Below, one piece after another: positions 34,391 through 43,228 of a stretch of 64,000 nt of DNA (the stretch's first letter is position 1; the number at the start of each line of letters is the position of its first letter). Below the pieces are notes generated by a model. The model did not search any database and was not told the DNA's origin. It worked only from the letters and a program-made list of their open reading frames with translations. This DNA is from Geomonas subterranea (GTDB lineage: Bacteria; Desulfobacterota; Desulfuromonadia; Geobacterales; Geobacteraceae), in the NCBI RefSeq assembly GCF_019063845.1, contig NZ_CP077683.1, positions 1,054,001-1,118,000 of the forward strand, in the 5' to 3' direction. The position numbers were made by a program, and so were the translations under genes.

Positions 34391-35074
34391 ATGGAACAGT
34401 TCTTCATCAAGTTGTCCATCATGCTGGTCCCCGCGCTGATGGCAATTACCTGTCACGAGGTATCCCACGGCTACATCGCTGACAAGTTCGGTGATAACAC
34501 AGCCAGATACCTTGGGCGCCTGACCCTCAACCCGCTCAAACATCTCGATATCGTTGGCACCCTGCTGATCTTCGTGGTTGGTATTGGCTGGGCGAAACCG
34601 GTGCCGGTCAATTTCGGCAACCTGCGCCACCCGAAGAGGGACATGATCTGGGTGGCTGCCGCCGGCCCCATCACCAACTTCTGCCTGGCGACCGTTTCGG
34701 CCCTGGCCATGCGCGCCTTGATAGCCGGCACCCAGGGCGCCCCCGAAGGGTCCATGCTGGCTGCGTTCGCGGACCCCGTTACCCTGATGCTGGCGTTTTC
34801 GGTCTACATCAACCTGCTGCTCGGCGTGTTCAACCTGATCCCCGTTCCTCCCCTGGACGGCGGGCGGGTCGCCGTGGGGCTGCTGCCGTACGGTCCTTCC
34901 ATGGCCCTCGCCAGGGTGGAGCCCTTCGGCATGATCATCATCGTGGCCCTGGTGTTTTTCACCAATGCCTTCAGCTATATAATTGCGCCCGCCCTCAACT
35001 TCGGAGTGCACCTTCTGGCCGGTCCCTACGCGAACCTGGTCTTCGGTGTCACCAAGCTCATGATGAAGGGGTAG
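34391..35074 (+). CDS. Site-2-protease-like M50 family intramembrane metalloprotease
   Basis: A 227-residue membrane protein with about five hydrophobic segments. The zinc motif HEVSH is near residue 22 (AITCHEVSHGYIADKFGD), and the second motif NLIPVPPLDGGRV near 150 supplies the aspartate ligand. FGNLRHPKRDM and AAAGPITNF between them are typical of the small M50 group next to trpS in many bacteria. Substrate is unknown. The start is ATG at 34391 with AAAGGACG upstream; trpS follows after 31 bases. Confidence 0.88.
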   Translation: MEQFFIKLSIMLVPALMAITCHEVSHGYIADKFGDNTARYLGRLTLNPLKHLDIVGTLLIFVVGIGWAKPVPVNFGNLRHPKRDMIWVAAAGPITNFCLATVSALAMRALIAGTQGAPEGSMLAAFADPVTLMLAFSVYINLLLGVFNLIPVPPLDGGRVAVGLLPYGPSMALARVEPFGMIIIVALVFFTNAFSYIIAPALNFGVHLLAGPYANLVFGVTKLMMKG

Positions 35075-35105
35075 GGGAGCAGAATCCAAAAAGGAGTCCG
35101 ATTCT

Positions 35106-36089
35106 ATGAGCAACAACCGTATCGTTAGCGGCATGAGACCGACCGGAAAGCTGCACCTGGGGCACTACCACGGGGTTCTGTCCAACTGGATGGAACTGCA
35201 GCGTAACTTCGAGTGCTTCTTCTTCGCCGCCGACTGGCACTCGCTGACCACCGAGTATGCCAGCACGGACGGTATCCAGGACAGCATCGACGAGATGGTG
35301 CTCGACTGGCTCGCTTTCGGTATCGACCCCGAGCAGAGCGTGATCTTCAAGCAGAGCCGGGTGCCGCAGCACGCCGAGCTCAACCTGATCCTCTCCATGA
35401 TCACCCCGGTCTCCTGGCTGGAGCGCAACCCGACCTACAAGGAGATGCAGGAGAACCTGACCACCAAGGACCTCTCCACGTTCGGCTTCCTCGGGTACCC
35501 GGTGCTGATGGCCTCCGACATCATCGTGTACAAGGCTGCACGCGTGCCGGTCGGGCAGGACCAGATCCCGCACCTCGAGATCACCCGCGAGATCGCCCGC
35601 CGTTTCAACTACCTCTACGGCGAGGTGTTCCCGGAGCCGGCTGCGCTTCTTACCGAGACCCCGAAGGTGCTGGGGATCGACGGCCGCAAGATGAGCAAGA
35701 GCTACGGCAACGCCATCTTCCTCTCCGATGACGCCGAGGAGACCAGGAAGAAGGTCATGTCCATGGTCACCGACACGCTGCGCCCCTTCAAGCGGGACCC
35801 GGGCGAGCCCGATCGCTGCGTCGCCTTCACCCTGCATTCCCTCTATGTCGACGCCGACAAGCGCGCCGAGATCGTCGAAGGGTGCCGCAGCGCCCAGCTT
35901 GGCTGTGTGGACTGCAAGAAGATCCTCGCGCAGGCCATGGTGGACACCCTGGCGCCGTTCCGCGAGAAGCGCGTGGAATTGGCCGGAAAGCCTGGCCTGG
36001 TTGAAGAGGTGCTCGCCGAGGGGAGCCGCAAGGCCGAAGTCGTCGCCAGGCAGACCATGGACGAAGCCAGGGCAGCACTCAAGGTCTAG
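35106..36089 (+). CDS. trpS: Tryptophanyl-tRNA synthetase
   Basis: Class I aminoacyl-tRNA synthetase of 327 residues. The HIGH motif is PTGKLHLGHYHG at residues 12-23, and KMSKS occurs exactly in GIDGRKMSKSYGN near residue 197. PVGQDQIPHLEITREIARRF is the usual tryptophan/AMP segment. ATG at 35106 follows AAAGGAGT. It shares a likely transcript with the M50 protease gene. Confidence 0.95.
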   Translation: MSNNRIVSGMRPTGKLHLGHYHGVLSNWMELQRNFECFFFAADWHSLTTEYASTDGIQDSIDEMVLDWLAFGIDPEQSVIFKQSRVPQHAELNLILSMITPVSWLERNPTYKEMQENLTTKDLSTFGFLGYPVLMASDIIVYKAARVPVGQDQIPHLEITREIARRFNYLYGEVFPEPAALLTETPKVLGIDGRKMSKSYGNAIFLSDDAEETRKKVMSMVTDTLRPFKRDPGEPDRCVAFTLHSLYVDADKRAEIVEGCRSAQLGCVDCKKILAQAMVDTLAPFREKRVELAGKPGLVEEVLAEGSRKAEVVARQTMDEARAALKV

Positions 36090-36095
36090 ATCCTT

Positions 36096-36190
36096 CCCTC
36101 ACCCCGTCTTCGGCCACCCTCTCTCCCAAGGGGCGAGGGTGGTCCATCCCTTCTCCCTTTGGGAGAAGACGCCCCGAAGGGGCGGATGAG
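36096..36190. repeat. MITE-like inverted pair of GC-rich palindromic units
   Basis: CCCTCACCCCGTCTTCGGCC with CACCCTCTCTCCCAAGG (36097-36142) and the inverted CTTCTCCCTTTGGGAGAAG with ACGCCCCGAAGGGGCGGATG (36150-36190). The right part also forms two perfect small hairpins (CTTCTCCC/GGGAGAAG and CGCCCC/GGGGCG). Confidence 0.65.
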
Positions 36191-36231
36191 GGCGTTGCCA
36201 CTACGACACCTGATCCGGTTTAGGAGTTTTT

Positions 36232-37083
36232 TTGTCGCTCGAAGAAATGCAAAGCAACCTTTTCTCCGAAGCCCTGGAGCAGTCCTACCGGGTGCAGATC
36301 GAGGAGTTCGAGGGACCGTTGGACCTCCTGCTCCACCTCATCAAGAAGAACGAGGTGGACATCTACAACATCCCCATCGCGGCCATCACCAGGCAGTACC
36401 TCGACTACATGGAGATCATGAAGGAGCTGAACCTGGACATCGCAGGGGAGTTCCTCGTGATGGCGGCGACGCTCTTGCAGATCAAGTCGCGCATGTTGCT
36501 TCCGGCGACACCGGAGGAGGACGGGGAGGCCGAGGTGGAGGACCCGCGCGCAGAGCTGGTGCGGCGCCTTCTGGAATACCAGCGCTACCGCGACGCCTCG
36601 CAGCTGCTCAACTGCCGCAACCTGCTGGGGCGCGAGGTGTTCGCACGCAAGTTCGATTCCCCCGAACTGGACGAACTGGCGCCGGTTGAGGAACCCGCCG
36701 ATGTCGAGCTCTTCGAGCTCATCGAGGCTTTCCAGAAGGTGCTGGCCCGCGTATCGGTGGATACGTTCCATGATGTGGTCGCGGACGGCATCTCCATCGC
36801 AGACCGCATCGGCGAGGTGCTCTCGGTCCTGCATGCGGAAAAGACCGTCTGCTTCGACTCCCTTTTCAACACCGGCATGACCCGCGACCTCCTCATTGTC
36901 ACATTTCTCTCCGTGCTGGAGCTGTGCAAGCTGAAGCTGATCAAGGTCGTGCAGACGGACAGCATGGGCTCCATCTGGCTGCACCTCGCGGCCAAAGATG
37001 AAGGGGAGGGCGGCGAAGAGGGCGATGAAACGGGGCAGGAGCCAACTGACGAGGACGCAGAGGGAACCCTCCCCCTCTCATGA
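36232..37083 (+). CDS. scpA: Segregation and condensation protein A
   Basis: Kleisin subunit that links SMC to ScpB in the chromosome-condensing complex. The N-terminal SMC-binding part has FEGPLDLLLHLIKKNEVDIY and ITRQYLDYM; the C-terminal winged helix ends with TFLSVLELCKLKLIKVVQ. At 283 residues it has an acidic tail (EGEGGEEGDETG) beyond the family core. TTG at 36232 has TAGGAG 5 bases upstream. scpB follows after 147 bases holding two repeat units. Confidence 0.93.
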   Translation: MSLEEMQSNLFSEALEQSYRVQIEEFEGPLDLLLHLIKKNEVDIYNIPIAAITRQYLDYMEIMKELNLDIAGEFLVMAATLLQIKSRMLLPATPEEDGEAEVEDPRAELVRRLLEYQRYRDASQLLNCRNLLGREVFARKFDSPELDELAPVEEPADVELFELIEAFQKVLARVSVDTFHDVVADGISIADRIGEVLSVLHAEKTVCFDSLFNTGMTRDLLIVTFLSVLELCKLKLIKVVQTDSMGSIWLHLAAKDEGEGGEEGDETGQEPTDEDAEGTLPLS

Positions 37084-37127
37084 CCGGAGGGGACCGCGGG
37101 GGGACGCCGCAAACAGCGGAAATGATG

Positions 37128-37199
37128 GCATCTTCCCCCACCCCCTGCCCCCTCCCGCAAGGGGAGTGGGAAATTGTAGGGGCGAATAAATATTCGCCC
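37128..37199. repeat. GC-rich palindrome unit followed by a GGGCGAATA palindrome
   Basis: CCCCACCCCCTGCCCCCTCC with GCAAGGGGAGTGGG (37128-37170) directly precedes GGGCGAATAAATATTCGCCC (37180-37199). This is the only place in the window where the two palindrome families touch. Confidence 0.7.
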
Positions 37200-37230
37200 G
37201 CTTTCGTTTTTAGATTTACGGAGGGATCTG

Positions 37231-37881
37231 TTGTCGGGTAAGTCGCTGAAATCAATAGTTGAAAGCATCCTCTTCGTCCACGACCAGCCGCTCACGCTGG
37301 ACCGGTTGGCCGGCATCCTGGAGGAGTACGAGCGTACCGACCTGCGCGCCGCCCTGGACGAGCTGATCGAGGAGTACGAGACCGCCGGGCGCGGGATCGT
37401 ACTGATCCAGGTCGCCGGTGGCTACCAGCTCAGAAGCCGCCCCGAGCACGGCGATTACATCCGCAGGCTCAACAAGACCAAGGGGGTCAAGTTCAGCCAG
37501 TCCGCCCTGGAAACCCTTGCCATCGTGGCCTATCGCCAGCCCATAACCCGGGCAGAAGTGGAATACCTGCGCGGTGTCGATTCCGGCGGGGTCATGAAAA
37601 GCCTCCTGGAAAAGAAGCTGCTGCGCATCATGGGGAAGAAGGACGTTCCCGGCAAGCCGCTCATCTACGGCACCAGCCGCGAGTTCCTGGAACTCTTCGG
37701 CCTGAAGGACCTGAACCAGCTCCCCACCCTCAAGGAGATCCACGAACTGGTGCCGCCCGATCCCTTCGCCGACCAGCCGGCGCTCCCGCTGGGGGGCGCT
37801 GTTGCCGCTGACTCCTCGGCTGCCGCTGATTCTGTCGAATCCGTTGTTTCCGATGACTCCCTGGACTCCGTTGAAGGGTAG
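37231..37881 (+). CDS. scpB: Segregation and condensation protein B
   Basis: Winged-helix partner of ScpA and SMC. Family segments are SIVESILFVHDQPLTLDRLA, GYQLRSRPE, SALETLAIVAYRQPITRAEV, EYLRGVDSGGVM and YGTSREFLELFGLKDLNQLP. The 216-residue protein ends in a serine/aspartate-rich tail that is outside the core fold. The TTG start at 37231 follows GGAGGG with 5-base spacing. Confidence 0.94.
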   Translation: MSGKSLKSIVESILFVHDQPLTLDRLAGILEEYERTDLRAALDELIEEYETAGRGIVLIQVAGGYQLRSRPEHGDYIRRLNKTKGVKFSQSALETLAIVAYRQPITRAEVEYLRGVDSGGVMKSLLEKKLLRIMGKKDVPGKPLIYGTSREFLELFGLKDLNQLPTLKEIHELVPPDPFADQPALPLGGAVAADSSAAADSVESVVSDDSLDSVEG

Positions 37882-37946
37882 TCGCTGCTGAGTTAGAATA
37901 TTGCCTGGTGCGCTGTTCATTAGCATTTCCGCAAAAGGAGGCTGGT

Positions 37947-38747
37947 ATGGTACGGCAACCCGCAGTAGCTGGTAAGTTCTACACCGGTGATCCCGACCGG
38001 CTCCGCCAGGAGCTCGCAGAGATGATGCCGCAGGGTGAAACGCAGAAGGCGATGGGCGTCATCGCCCCGCACGCCGGGTACGTCTATTCCGGCAAGGCAG
38101 CAGGCAAGGTGTACGCCGCGGTCCAGGTGCCAGACACCGTGCTGATCCTGGGACCCAACCACACCGGTGCCGGCGTGGCGGCGGCCCTCGCCCCCGAGAC
38201 TGAATGGCTCACGCCGCTGGGGTCGGTGCCGGTGAACCGGCGCCTGTCGCAACTCATCCTCGAACACGCCCCGCTGGTCCGCGAGGACGCGGTGGCGCAC
38301 CGTTTCGAGCACTCCCTCGAAGTCCAGGTTCCTTTCCTGCAGTACCGCAATCCCCGCGTCTCCATCGCCGCCCTTTGTCTCGCGCTGCCCGACTTCCCCT
38401 CGATCTCCCGCATCGGAGAGGGGATCGCCCGGGCCATCGCCGCCTACGGCGACGAGGTTCTCATCGTCGCGAGCTCCGACATGACCCACTACGAATCCGC
38501 CGCCGCCGCGAAGGTGAAGGACGACCAGGCCCTGGATCGCCTGACGGGCATGGACCCGGAGGGATTGCTCAAGGTCTGCCGCGAGAAGAACATCACCATG
38601 TGCGGTGTGATCCCCGCCACGGCGCTGCTGGTCGCCGCCAAGATCATGGGAGCCACCTCCTGCCGCCTCGTGCATTACACCACCAGCGGGGAGGTGAACG
38701 GCGACCTGCACAGCGTCGTCGCTTACGCCGCCCTCATGGTTTGCTGA
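37947..38747 (+). CDS. MEMO1 family protein (AmmeMemoRadiSam system protein B-like)
   Basis: A 266-residue member of the MEMO family, related to non-haem-iron dioxygenases. Signatures are VRQPAVAGKFYTGDP, IAPHAGYVYSGK, ILGPNHTG, HRFEHSLEVQVPFLQY and VASSDMTHY. In many prokaryotes it is grouped with AMMECR1 and a radical-SAM enzyme, but neither is adjacent here. ATG at 37947 has AAAGGAGG 6 bases upstream. Its stop overlaps the next start as TGATG. Confidence 0.88.
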   Translation: MVRQPAVAGKFYTGDPDRLRQELAEMMPQGETQKAMGVIAPHAGYVYSGKAAGKVYAAVQVPDTVLILGPNHTGAGVAAALAPETEWLTPLGSVPVNRRLSQLILEHAPLVREDAVAHRFEHSLEVQVPFLQYRNPRVSIAALCLALPDFPSISRIGEGIARAIAAYGDEVLIVASSDMTHYESAAAAKVKDDQALDRLTGMDPEGLLKVCREKNITMCGVIPATALLVAAKIMGATSCRLVHYTTSGEVNGDLHSVVAYAALMVC

Positions 38748-41368
38748 TGGAGATAATCACCACCCACGTCAACGCCGACTTCGACTGCATCGGTTCCATG
38801 GTCGCAGCCAAAAAGCTCTACCCCGATGCGGTGCTGGTATTTTCCGGGGCACAGGAGAAAGGGGTGCGCGAGTTCTTCCTGAAGTCGCCCCATCCCGAGT
38901 TCGAGTCGGTCCGGATCAAAGACGTGGATTTTTCCACCGTAACCCGCCTCATCGTCGTCGACTGCCAGCACTCCGCGCGCCTTTCCAAGTTGGGGGAGCT
39001 CGCCCAAAAAGAGGGCGTCGAGCTCATCATCTACGACCACCACCCGATCAGTTCCGGAGATCTCAAGCCCGACGGCGGCATCATCCGCCCCTGCGGTTCC
39101 ACCACCACCATCCTCGGGACCTTCCTGATGGAGCGCGGTATCGAGGTGAGCGCGGCGGAGGCCACCCTGATGATGCTCGGTATCCACGAGGACACCGGCA
39201 ACCTCACTTTCCCCTCCACCACCGCCGAGGACTACGCCGTCGCCGCCTGGCTCCTGGAGCGCGGCGCCCAGCTGAACGAGGTGGCCGACTCCATCGGGCG
39301 CGAACTCACCGTCGAGCAGGTGTCGCTGCTGAACGATCTCCTCACCTCGCTTAAGACCAGCTCGCTCAAGGGGGTGGACGTCTCGGTGGCGCACGCCTCG
39401 GTGGACCGCTACATCGGCGACATCGCCTCGCTGGCGCACATGATCCGCGACATGGAGAACCTGCAGGTCCTGTTCCTCGTGGTGGGGATGCAGGACCGCG
39501 TCTTCGTGGTCGCCCGCAGCCGCATCCCCGAGGTGAGGGTGGGGGAGATCCTGCGAGAGCTGGGTGGGGGAGGGCACGCCACCGCCGCGTCCGCCACGGT
39601 GCGGGGGCTCACCCTCATCCAGGTGCTGGAGCAGTTGGATGTAGTGCTGCGCAAGCGGGTCGACCCCATTCGCGTCGCGCGCAGCATCATGTCCTCGCCG
39701 GTCAAGACCCTCCCCCCCGACTGCACCATCGAGGAGGCGCGCGAGCGGCTGGTGCGCTACAACGTGAGCGCCATGCCGGTCCTCTCCGGCGAGGAGGTGC
39801 AGGGGATCATATCCAGAAAGACCGTCGAGAAGGCGCTCTACCATAACCTCAACACGGTGCCCATTTCCGACTACATGCACTCCGAGTTCTACGCGGCCAC
39901 GCCGGAGACGCCCATCAGCGAGATCCAGAGCTACATGGTGGGAGGAGACTCCCGGCTGGTGCCGGTCCTCGACCAGGGGCGACTGGTAGGGGTCATCACC
40001 CGCACCGACCTCCTGCGCTACAGCCTCGGGAGCGAGGCGATCTACGACCTGTCGCGCGACGCCCTTCAGGTGAAGAACCGCGAGGTCGAGGGGATGATGA
40101 GGCGCTATCTCCCCAAGAGCTCGGTGGAGATCCTGCACAACCTGGGACTGGTCGCGGACCGGCTCGACCTCCAGCTCTTCGCCGTGGGGGGCTTCGTGCG
40201 CGACCTGCTGCTTGGGCAGCGCAATTCCGATGTCGACGTCACCGTGGACGGCGATGGCATCCTGTTCGCGGAAACCTTCGCCGCCGAGTTTGGCTGCCGC
40301 GTCAAGAGCCACGAGAAGTTCGGCACCGCCGTGATCGTCTTTCCCGACGGCTTCAAAATCGACGTCGCCAGCACCAGGCTCGAATACTACGTCTCCCCGG
40401 GGGCACTCCCCACCGTGGAGCGCTCATCGCTGAAGATGGATCTCTACCGCCGCGATTTCACCGTGAACACCCTGGCCATCGCCCTCAACAGCCAGTCCTT
40501 CGGCAGGCTCATCGACTACTTCGGGGCTTACCGGGACCTGCAGGCGAAGGTGATCCGCGTGTTGCACAACCTCTCCTTCGTCGAGGACCCGACCCGGGTG
40601 TTCCGCGCCATCCGCTTCGAGCAGCGGCTCAACTTCAAGATCGCCAAGCACACTGAGGACCTCATCAAGAACGCGGTGAAGATGGACTTCCTGGTGAAGC
40701 TCGGGGGGAGAAGGCTCCTCTCGGAACTGGTTCAGATCCTTAGGGAAAAGGAACCGCTGCAGGGGATCGGCCGGATGGCGTCGCTGGGGCTTTTGCGCTT
40801 CATCCATCCCTCCATCCAGCTGACACCGGAACTGCAGGCCGCCCTGGAGCAGGTACGCTACGTCGTCTCCTGGTTCGACCTCCTGTACCTGGACCGCCCC
40901 TACGAGCGCTGGGCGGTCTACTTCCTCGCGCTGTGCGAGGTGCTCTCGCCCGAGGAGTTCTGGGCGACCTGCACCAGGCTCGCCGTCAGCGAGAACCAGA
41001 GGGAACATCTGGCCGAGTCGAGGCGTCAGGGCGATGAGCTGATCGGCGCCATGGAGCGCAAGCTGGCGCGACAGGAGCGGCTCGAGAACAGCGAGATTTA
41101 CTTCACCCTGCGCGGGCTTCCGGTCGAGATCCTGCTCTACCATATGGCGAAAAGCGGCAACCCCGAGACCAAGCGCTGCATCTCGCTGTACTTCACCAAG
41201 CTCCATGGCATGAGTACGCTCATCGGCGGCGAGGACCTCAAGGGGCTCGGCATCAAGCCGGGGCCGCTTTTCCGCGAGCTTCTCGACGCGGTCCTGAGCG
41301 CCAGGATGAACGGCAGGGTATCCAGCAAGGAGGATGAAATCCAGCTGGTACGCGAGCTGAAGCCCTAG
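38747..41368 (+). CDS. DHH-DHHA1-CBS-CBS-nucleotidyltransferase fusion (A-adding tRNA nucleotidyltransferase / poly(A) polymerase-like)
   Basis: An 873-residue multidomain protein. Residues 1-310 form a DHH/DHHA1 phosphoesterase (TTHVNADFDCIGSMVAA, VVDCQH, IYDHHPIS, GGGGHATAASATV). Two CBS domains follow (about 320-440, with IMSSPVKTLPPDCTIEEARE). A class II polymerase-beta-type nucleotidyltransferase starts near 475 (AVGGFVRDLLLG, SDVDVTVDGDG, YRRDFTVNTLAIAL, EDPTRVFRAIRFEQR). Aquifex and Geobacter proteins of this family add the terminal A of tRNA CCA in species with separate CC- and A-adding enzymes; whether this copy does that or polyadenylates RNA is not decided by sequence. Confidence 0.88.
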   Translation: MEIITTHVNADFDCIGSMVAAKKLYPDAVLVFSGAQEKGVREFFLKSPHPEFESVRIKDVDFSTVTRLIVVDCQHSARLSKLGELAQKEGVELIIYDHHPISSGDLKPDGGIIRPCGSTTTILGTFLMERGIEVSAAEATLMMLGIHEDTGNLTFPSTTAEDYAVAAWLLERGAQLNEVADSIGRELTVEQVSLLNDLLTSLKTSSLKGVDVSVAHASVDRYIGDIASLAHMIRDMENLQVLFLVVGMQDRVFVVARSRIPEVRVGEILRELGGGGHATAASATVRGLTLIQVLEQLDVVLRKRVDPIRVARSIMSSPVKTLPPDCTIEEARERLVRYNVSAMPVLSGEEVQGIISRKTVEKALYHNLNTVPISDYMHSEFYAATPETPISEIQSYMVGGDSRLVPVLDQGRLVGVITRTDLLRYSLGSEAIYDLSRDALQVKNREVEGMMRRYLPKSSVEILHNLGLVADRLDLQLFAVGGFVRDLLLGQRNSDVDVTVDGDGILFAETFAAEFGCRVKSHEKFGTAVIVFPDGFKIDVASTRLEYYVSPGALPTVERSSLKMDLYRRDFTVNTLAIALNSQSFGRLIDYFGAYRDLQAKVIRVLHNLSFVEDPTRVFRAIRFEQRLNFKIAKHTEDLIKNAVKMDFLVKLGGRRLLSELVQILREKEPLQGIGRMASLGLLRFIHPSIQLTPELQAALEQVRYVVSWFDLLYLDRPYERWAVYFLALCEVLSPEEFWATCTRLAVSENQREHLAESRRQGDELIGAMERKLARQERLENSEIYFTLRGLPVEILLYHMAKSGNPETKRCISLYFTKLHGMSTLIGGEDLKGLGIKPGPLFRELLDAVLSARMNGRVSSKEDEIQLVRELKP

Positions 41369-41641
41369 CTGTGGCTTTTTTGCCACACGCCGTCTTTTCG
41401 CCGGAATGCCGTAAAATGCCGGGAAATAACGTTTTTTGCCGCAAGTCCCTGAAAGGTGATGCGTTTACAGCACATTAAAGAACCGCTCCCCGCTCCGCCA
41501 ACCCGCCGTCTCCTGCCGTTCTTCATATCACTTCCCTGTAAAATAAGCCTGTTAGCTCATTGTGTATGCGAATGTCCTGTTTTGGCCCCTGATTTGCAGA
41601 GCAGACGGCGAACTGCTGCAAGAACCGGAAAAGGGGACCGT

Positions 41642-42025
41642 ATGAAGAACCTGAAGCGCGCCGTGGCCATTGTCGTAACCCTGCTGTCTATGGCAACTCC
41701 CTGCCTTGCTGAAGAAAACGCGATGAAGACCATCTTCGAGGATGCCTTCTACGGCGGTCTCGCCGGCGGCCTGGTCGGCGCGGCCATGCTCGCTTTCACG
41801 GACAAGCCCGGCGACCACCTGCAGAACGTCGGCATCGGCGCCGGTATCGGTGTCATCGTCGGCGCCGCCTACGGCGCTTTCACCACCTCCAGGTCCCTGG
41901 CCGAATACGAAAACGGCAAGGTGAAGTTCGCCATCCCTACCATCCACCCCGAATTCAGGGAAGGGAACGTCAAGGGGCAGAGCAACATCGTCGCCATGGC
42001 GGAGCTGCTGCGCGGCAAGTTCTAA
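41642..42025 (+). CDS. Exported glycine-zipper protein, unknown function
   Basis: A 127-residue protein with signal peptide MKNLKRAVAIVVTLLSMATP (cut near CLA-EEN), then two glycine-rich helices (GGLAGGLVGAAMLA and GIGAGIGVIVGAAYGAF) of the glycine-zipper type that pack in membranes, and a soluble C-terminus (PTIHPEFREGNVKG). No family assigned. ATG at 41642 has GGGGACC upstream. The 273 bases before it show small TGCCG-rich hairpins but no gene; a strong terminator follows. Confidence 0.7.
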   Translation: MKNLKRAVAIVVTLLSMATPCLAEENAMKTIFEDAFYGGLAGGLVGAAMLAFTDKPGDHLQNVGIGAGIGVIVGAAYGAFTTSRSLAEYENGKVKFAIPTIHPEFREGNVKGQSNIVAMAELLRGKF

Positions 42026-42052
42026 CCACACAGTCCCCGTAGTTACAAGTAC

Positions 42053-42081
42053 GAGGGAGGCTCATGCCTCCCTTTTTTTTT
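42053..42081 (+). terminator. Rho-independent terminator
   Basis: GGGAGGC (42055-42061), loop TCAT, GCCTCCC (42066-42072), then nine T residues. Confidence 0.92.
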
Positions 42082-42143
42082 GCACCCGTGGCGGCGGTGG
42101 GATACACTTCACGGGTTTGCAGCTCACCAGCCGGGGGTGCCCA

Positions 42144-43175
42144 TTGGCTGAAATAGAAACCCAGTCCGACCTTCTCTCCTATACCAATGCCCTTCTTACC
42201 TGGGTCAGTGGTCGCGGGCGCATCCTCATCGTGGTGCACGACAACCCGGACCCCGACTCGCTCGCTTCCGCCATGGCGCTCAGGCACCTGTTTGCGGTCC
42301 GGTTGAACCGGGAGGCGGTGATCGCCTTCTCCGGCATGATCGGCAGGAGCGAGAACCTGGCCATGGCCACACTGCTGCAGATCCCGCTCACCCCGTTTCC
42401 CCTGATCGATTTCAAGGCGTTCCCGGTGATCTGTCTTTTGGACACCCAGCCCGGCACCGGCAACAACTCGCTCCCCCCTGACGTTCGCGCCGACATCGTC
42501 ATCGACCACCATCCCATGCGCGACGGGAGCGCCACCTGCCGCTGGGTCGACATCCGTCCCAACTACGGCACCACGGCGACCATCCTGTACGAGTACCTGA
42601 AGGTGCAGGGGGTCTCGGTGGGTACCAAGCTGGCCACGGCGCTGTTCTACGCCATCAAGTCGGAGACCCAGGACCTGGGGCGCGAGGCGACCCGCCCGGA
42701 CCGGGAGGCGTATCTCGTCCTCTTCCCCCTGGCCAACAAGACGCTTTTGAACAGCATCACCCGTCCCAATCTCCCCAGGGAATACTTCGTTGCGCTGCAC
42801 AGCGCCCTCGAGCATGCCATCCTCTACGGGAAGGTGCTGGTCGCCTCGCTGGACGGGGTGCAGTTCCCTGAGGTGGTATCCGAGCTTGCCGATCTCCTTG
42901 TGCGGCTGGAGGGGACCGAGACGGTGCTCTGTCTCGGGCACTACAGTAACGAGCTCGTGCTCTCGATCCGGACCACCAGCGAGGGGATCAATGCCGGGGA
43001 GCTGATCCGCAAGCTGGTGGCGGGTATCGGCACCGCCGGCGGGCATGGGATGATGGCGGGGGGGAAGATCGACGACGTGCCGTTGGGGCGGGTCGCTGAA
43101 CTCGAAACGGTGCTGACCCGGAGGTTCCTCGCGGAGCTTTGTGTGACCGACCCGCCATTAGCGTTAGTCCCGTAA
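42144..43175 (+). CDS. DHH-family phosphoesterase
   Basis: A 343-residue protein with DHH motifs VVHDNPDPDSLASAMAL, LLDTQPG and VIDHHPM, and a DHHA1-like end with AGGKIDDVPLG. This fits oligoribonuclease NrnA-like or cyclic-dinucleotide phosphodiesterases, but the subgroup is unclear. It lacks the CBS and nucleotidyltransferase parts of the fusion protein 2.8 kb upstream. The TTG at 42144 is preferred because GGGGGTG lies about 6 bases upstream; an in-frame TTG at 42117 overlaps no such site. Confidence 0.82.
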   Translation: MAEIETQSDLLSYTNALLTWVSGRGRILIVVHDNPDPDSLASAMALRHLFAVRLNREAVIAFSGMIGRSENLAMATLLQIPLTPFPLIDFKAFPVICLLDTQPGTGNNSLPPDVRADIVIDHHPMRDGSATCRWVDIRPNYGTTATILYEYLKVQGVSVGTKLATALFYAIKSETQDLGREATRPDREAYLVLFPLANKTLLNSITRPNLPREYFVALHSALEHAILYGKVLVASLDGVQFPEVVSELADLLVRLEGTETVLCLGHYSNELVLSIRTTSEGINAGELIRKLVAGIGTAGGHGMMAGGKIDDVPLGRVAELETVLTRRFLAELCVTDPPLALVP

Positions 43176-43228
43176 ACAATTCATGAAACGGGTTGCCAAA
43201 GCCCCCTTAAAATGCTAGTAGATACGGT

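Noticed and set aside
41456..41641. N-terminal extension of the glycine-zipper protein
   Set aside because: The frame is open but lacks a ribosome binding site, and starting at 41642 gives a clean signal peptide.
41369..41641. Riboswitch or small RNA gene
   Set aside because: I looked for cyclic-di-GMP and other aptamer signatures in this and the other long gaps; only short TGCCG hairpins were found here.
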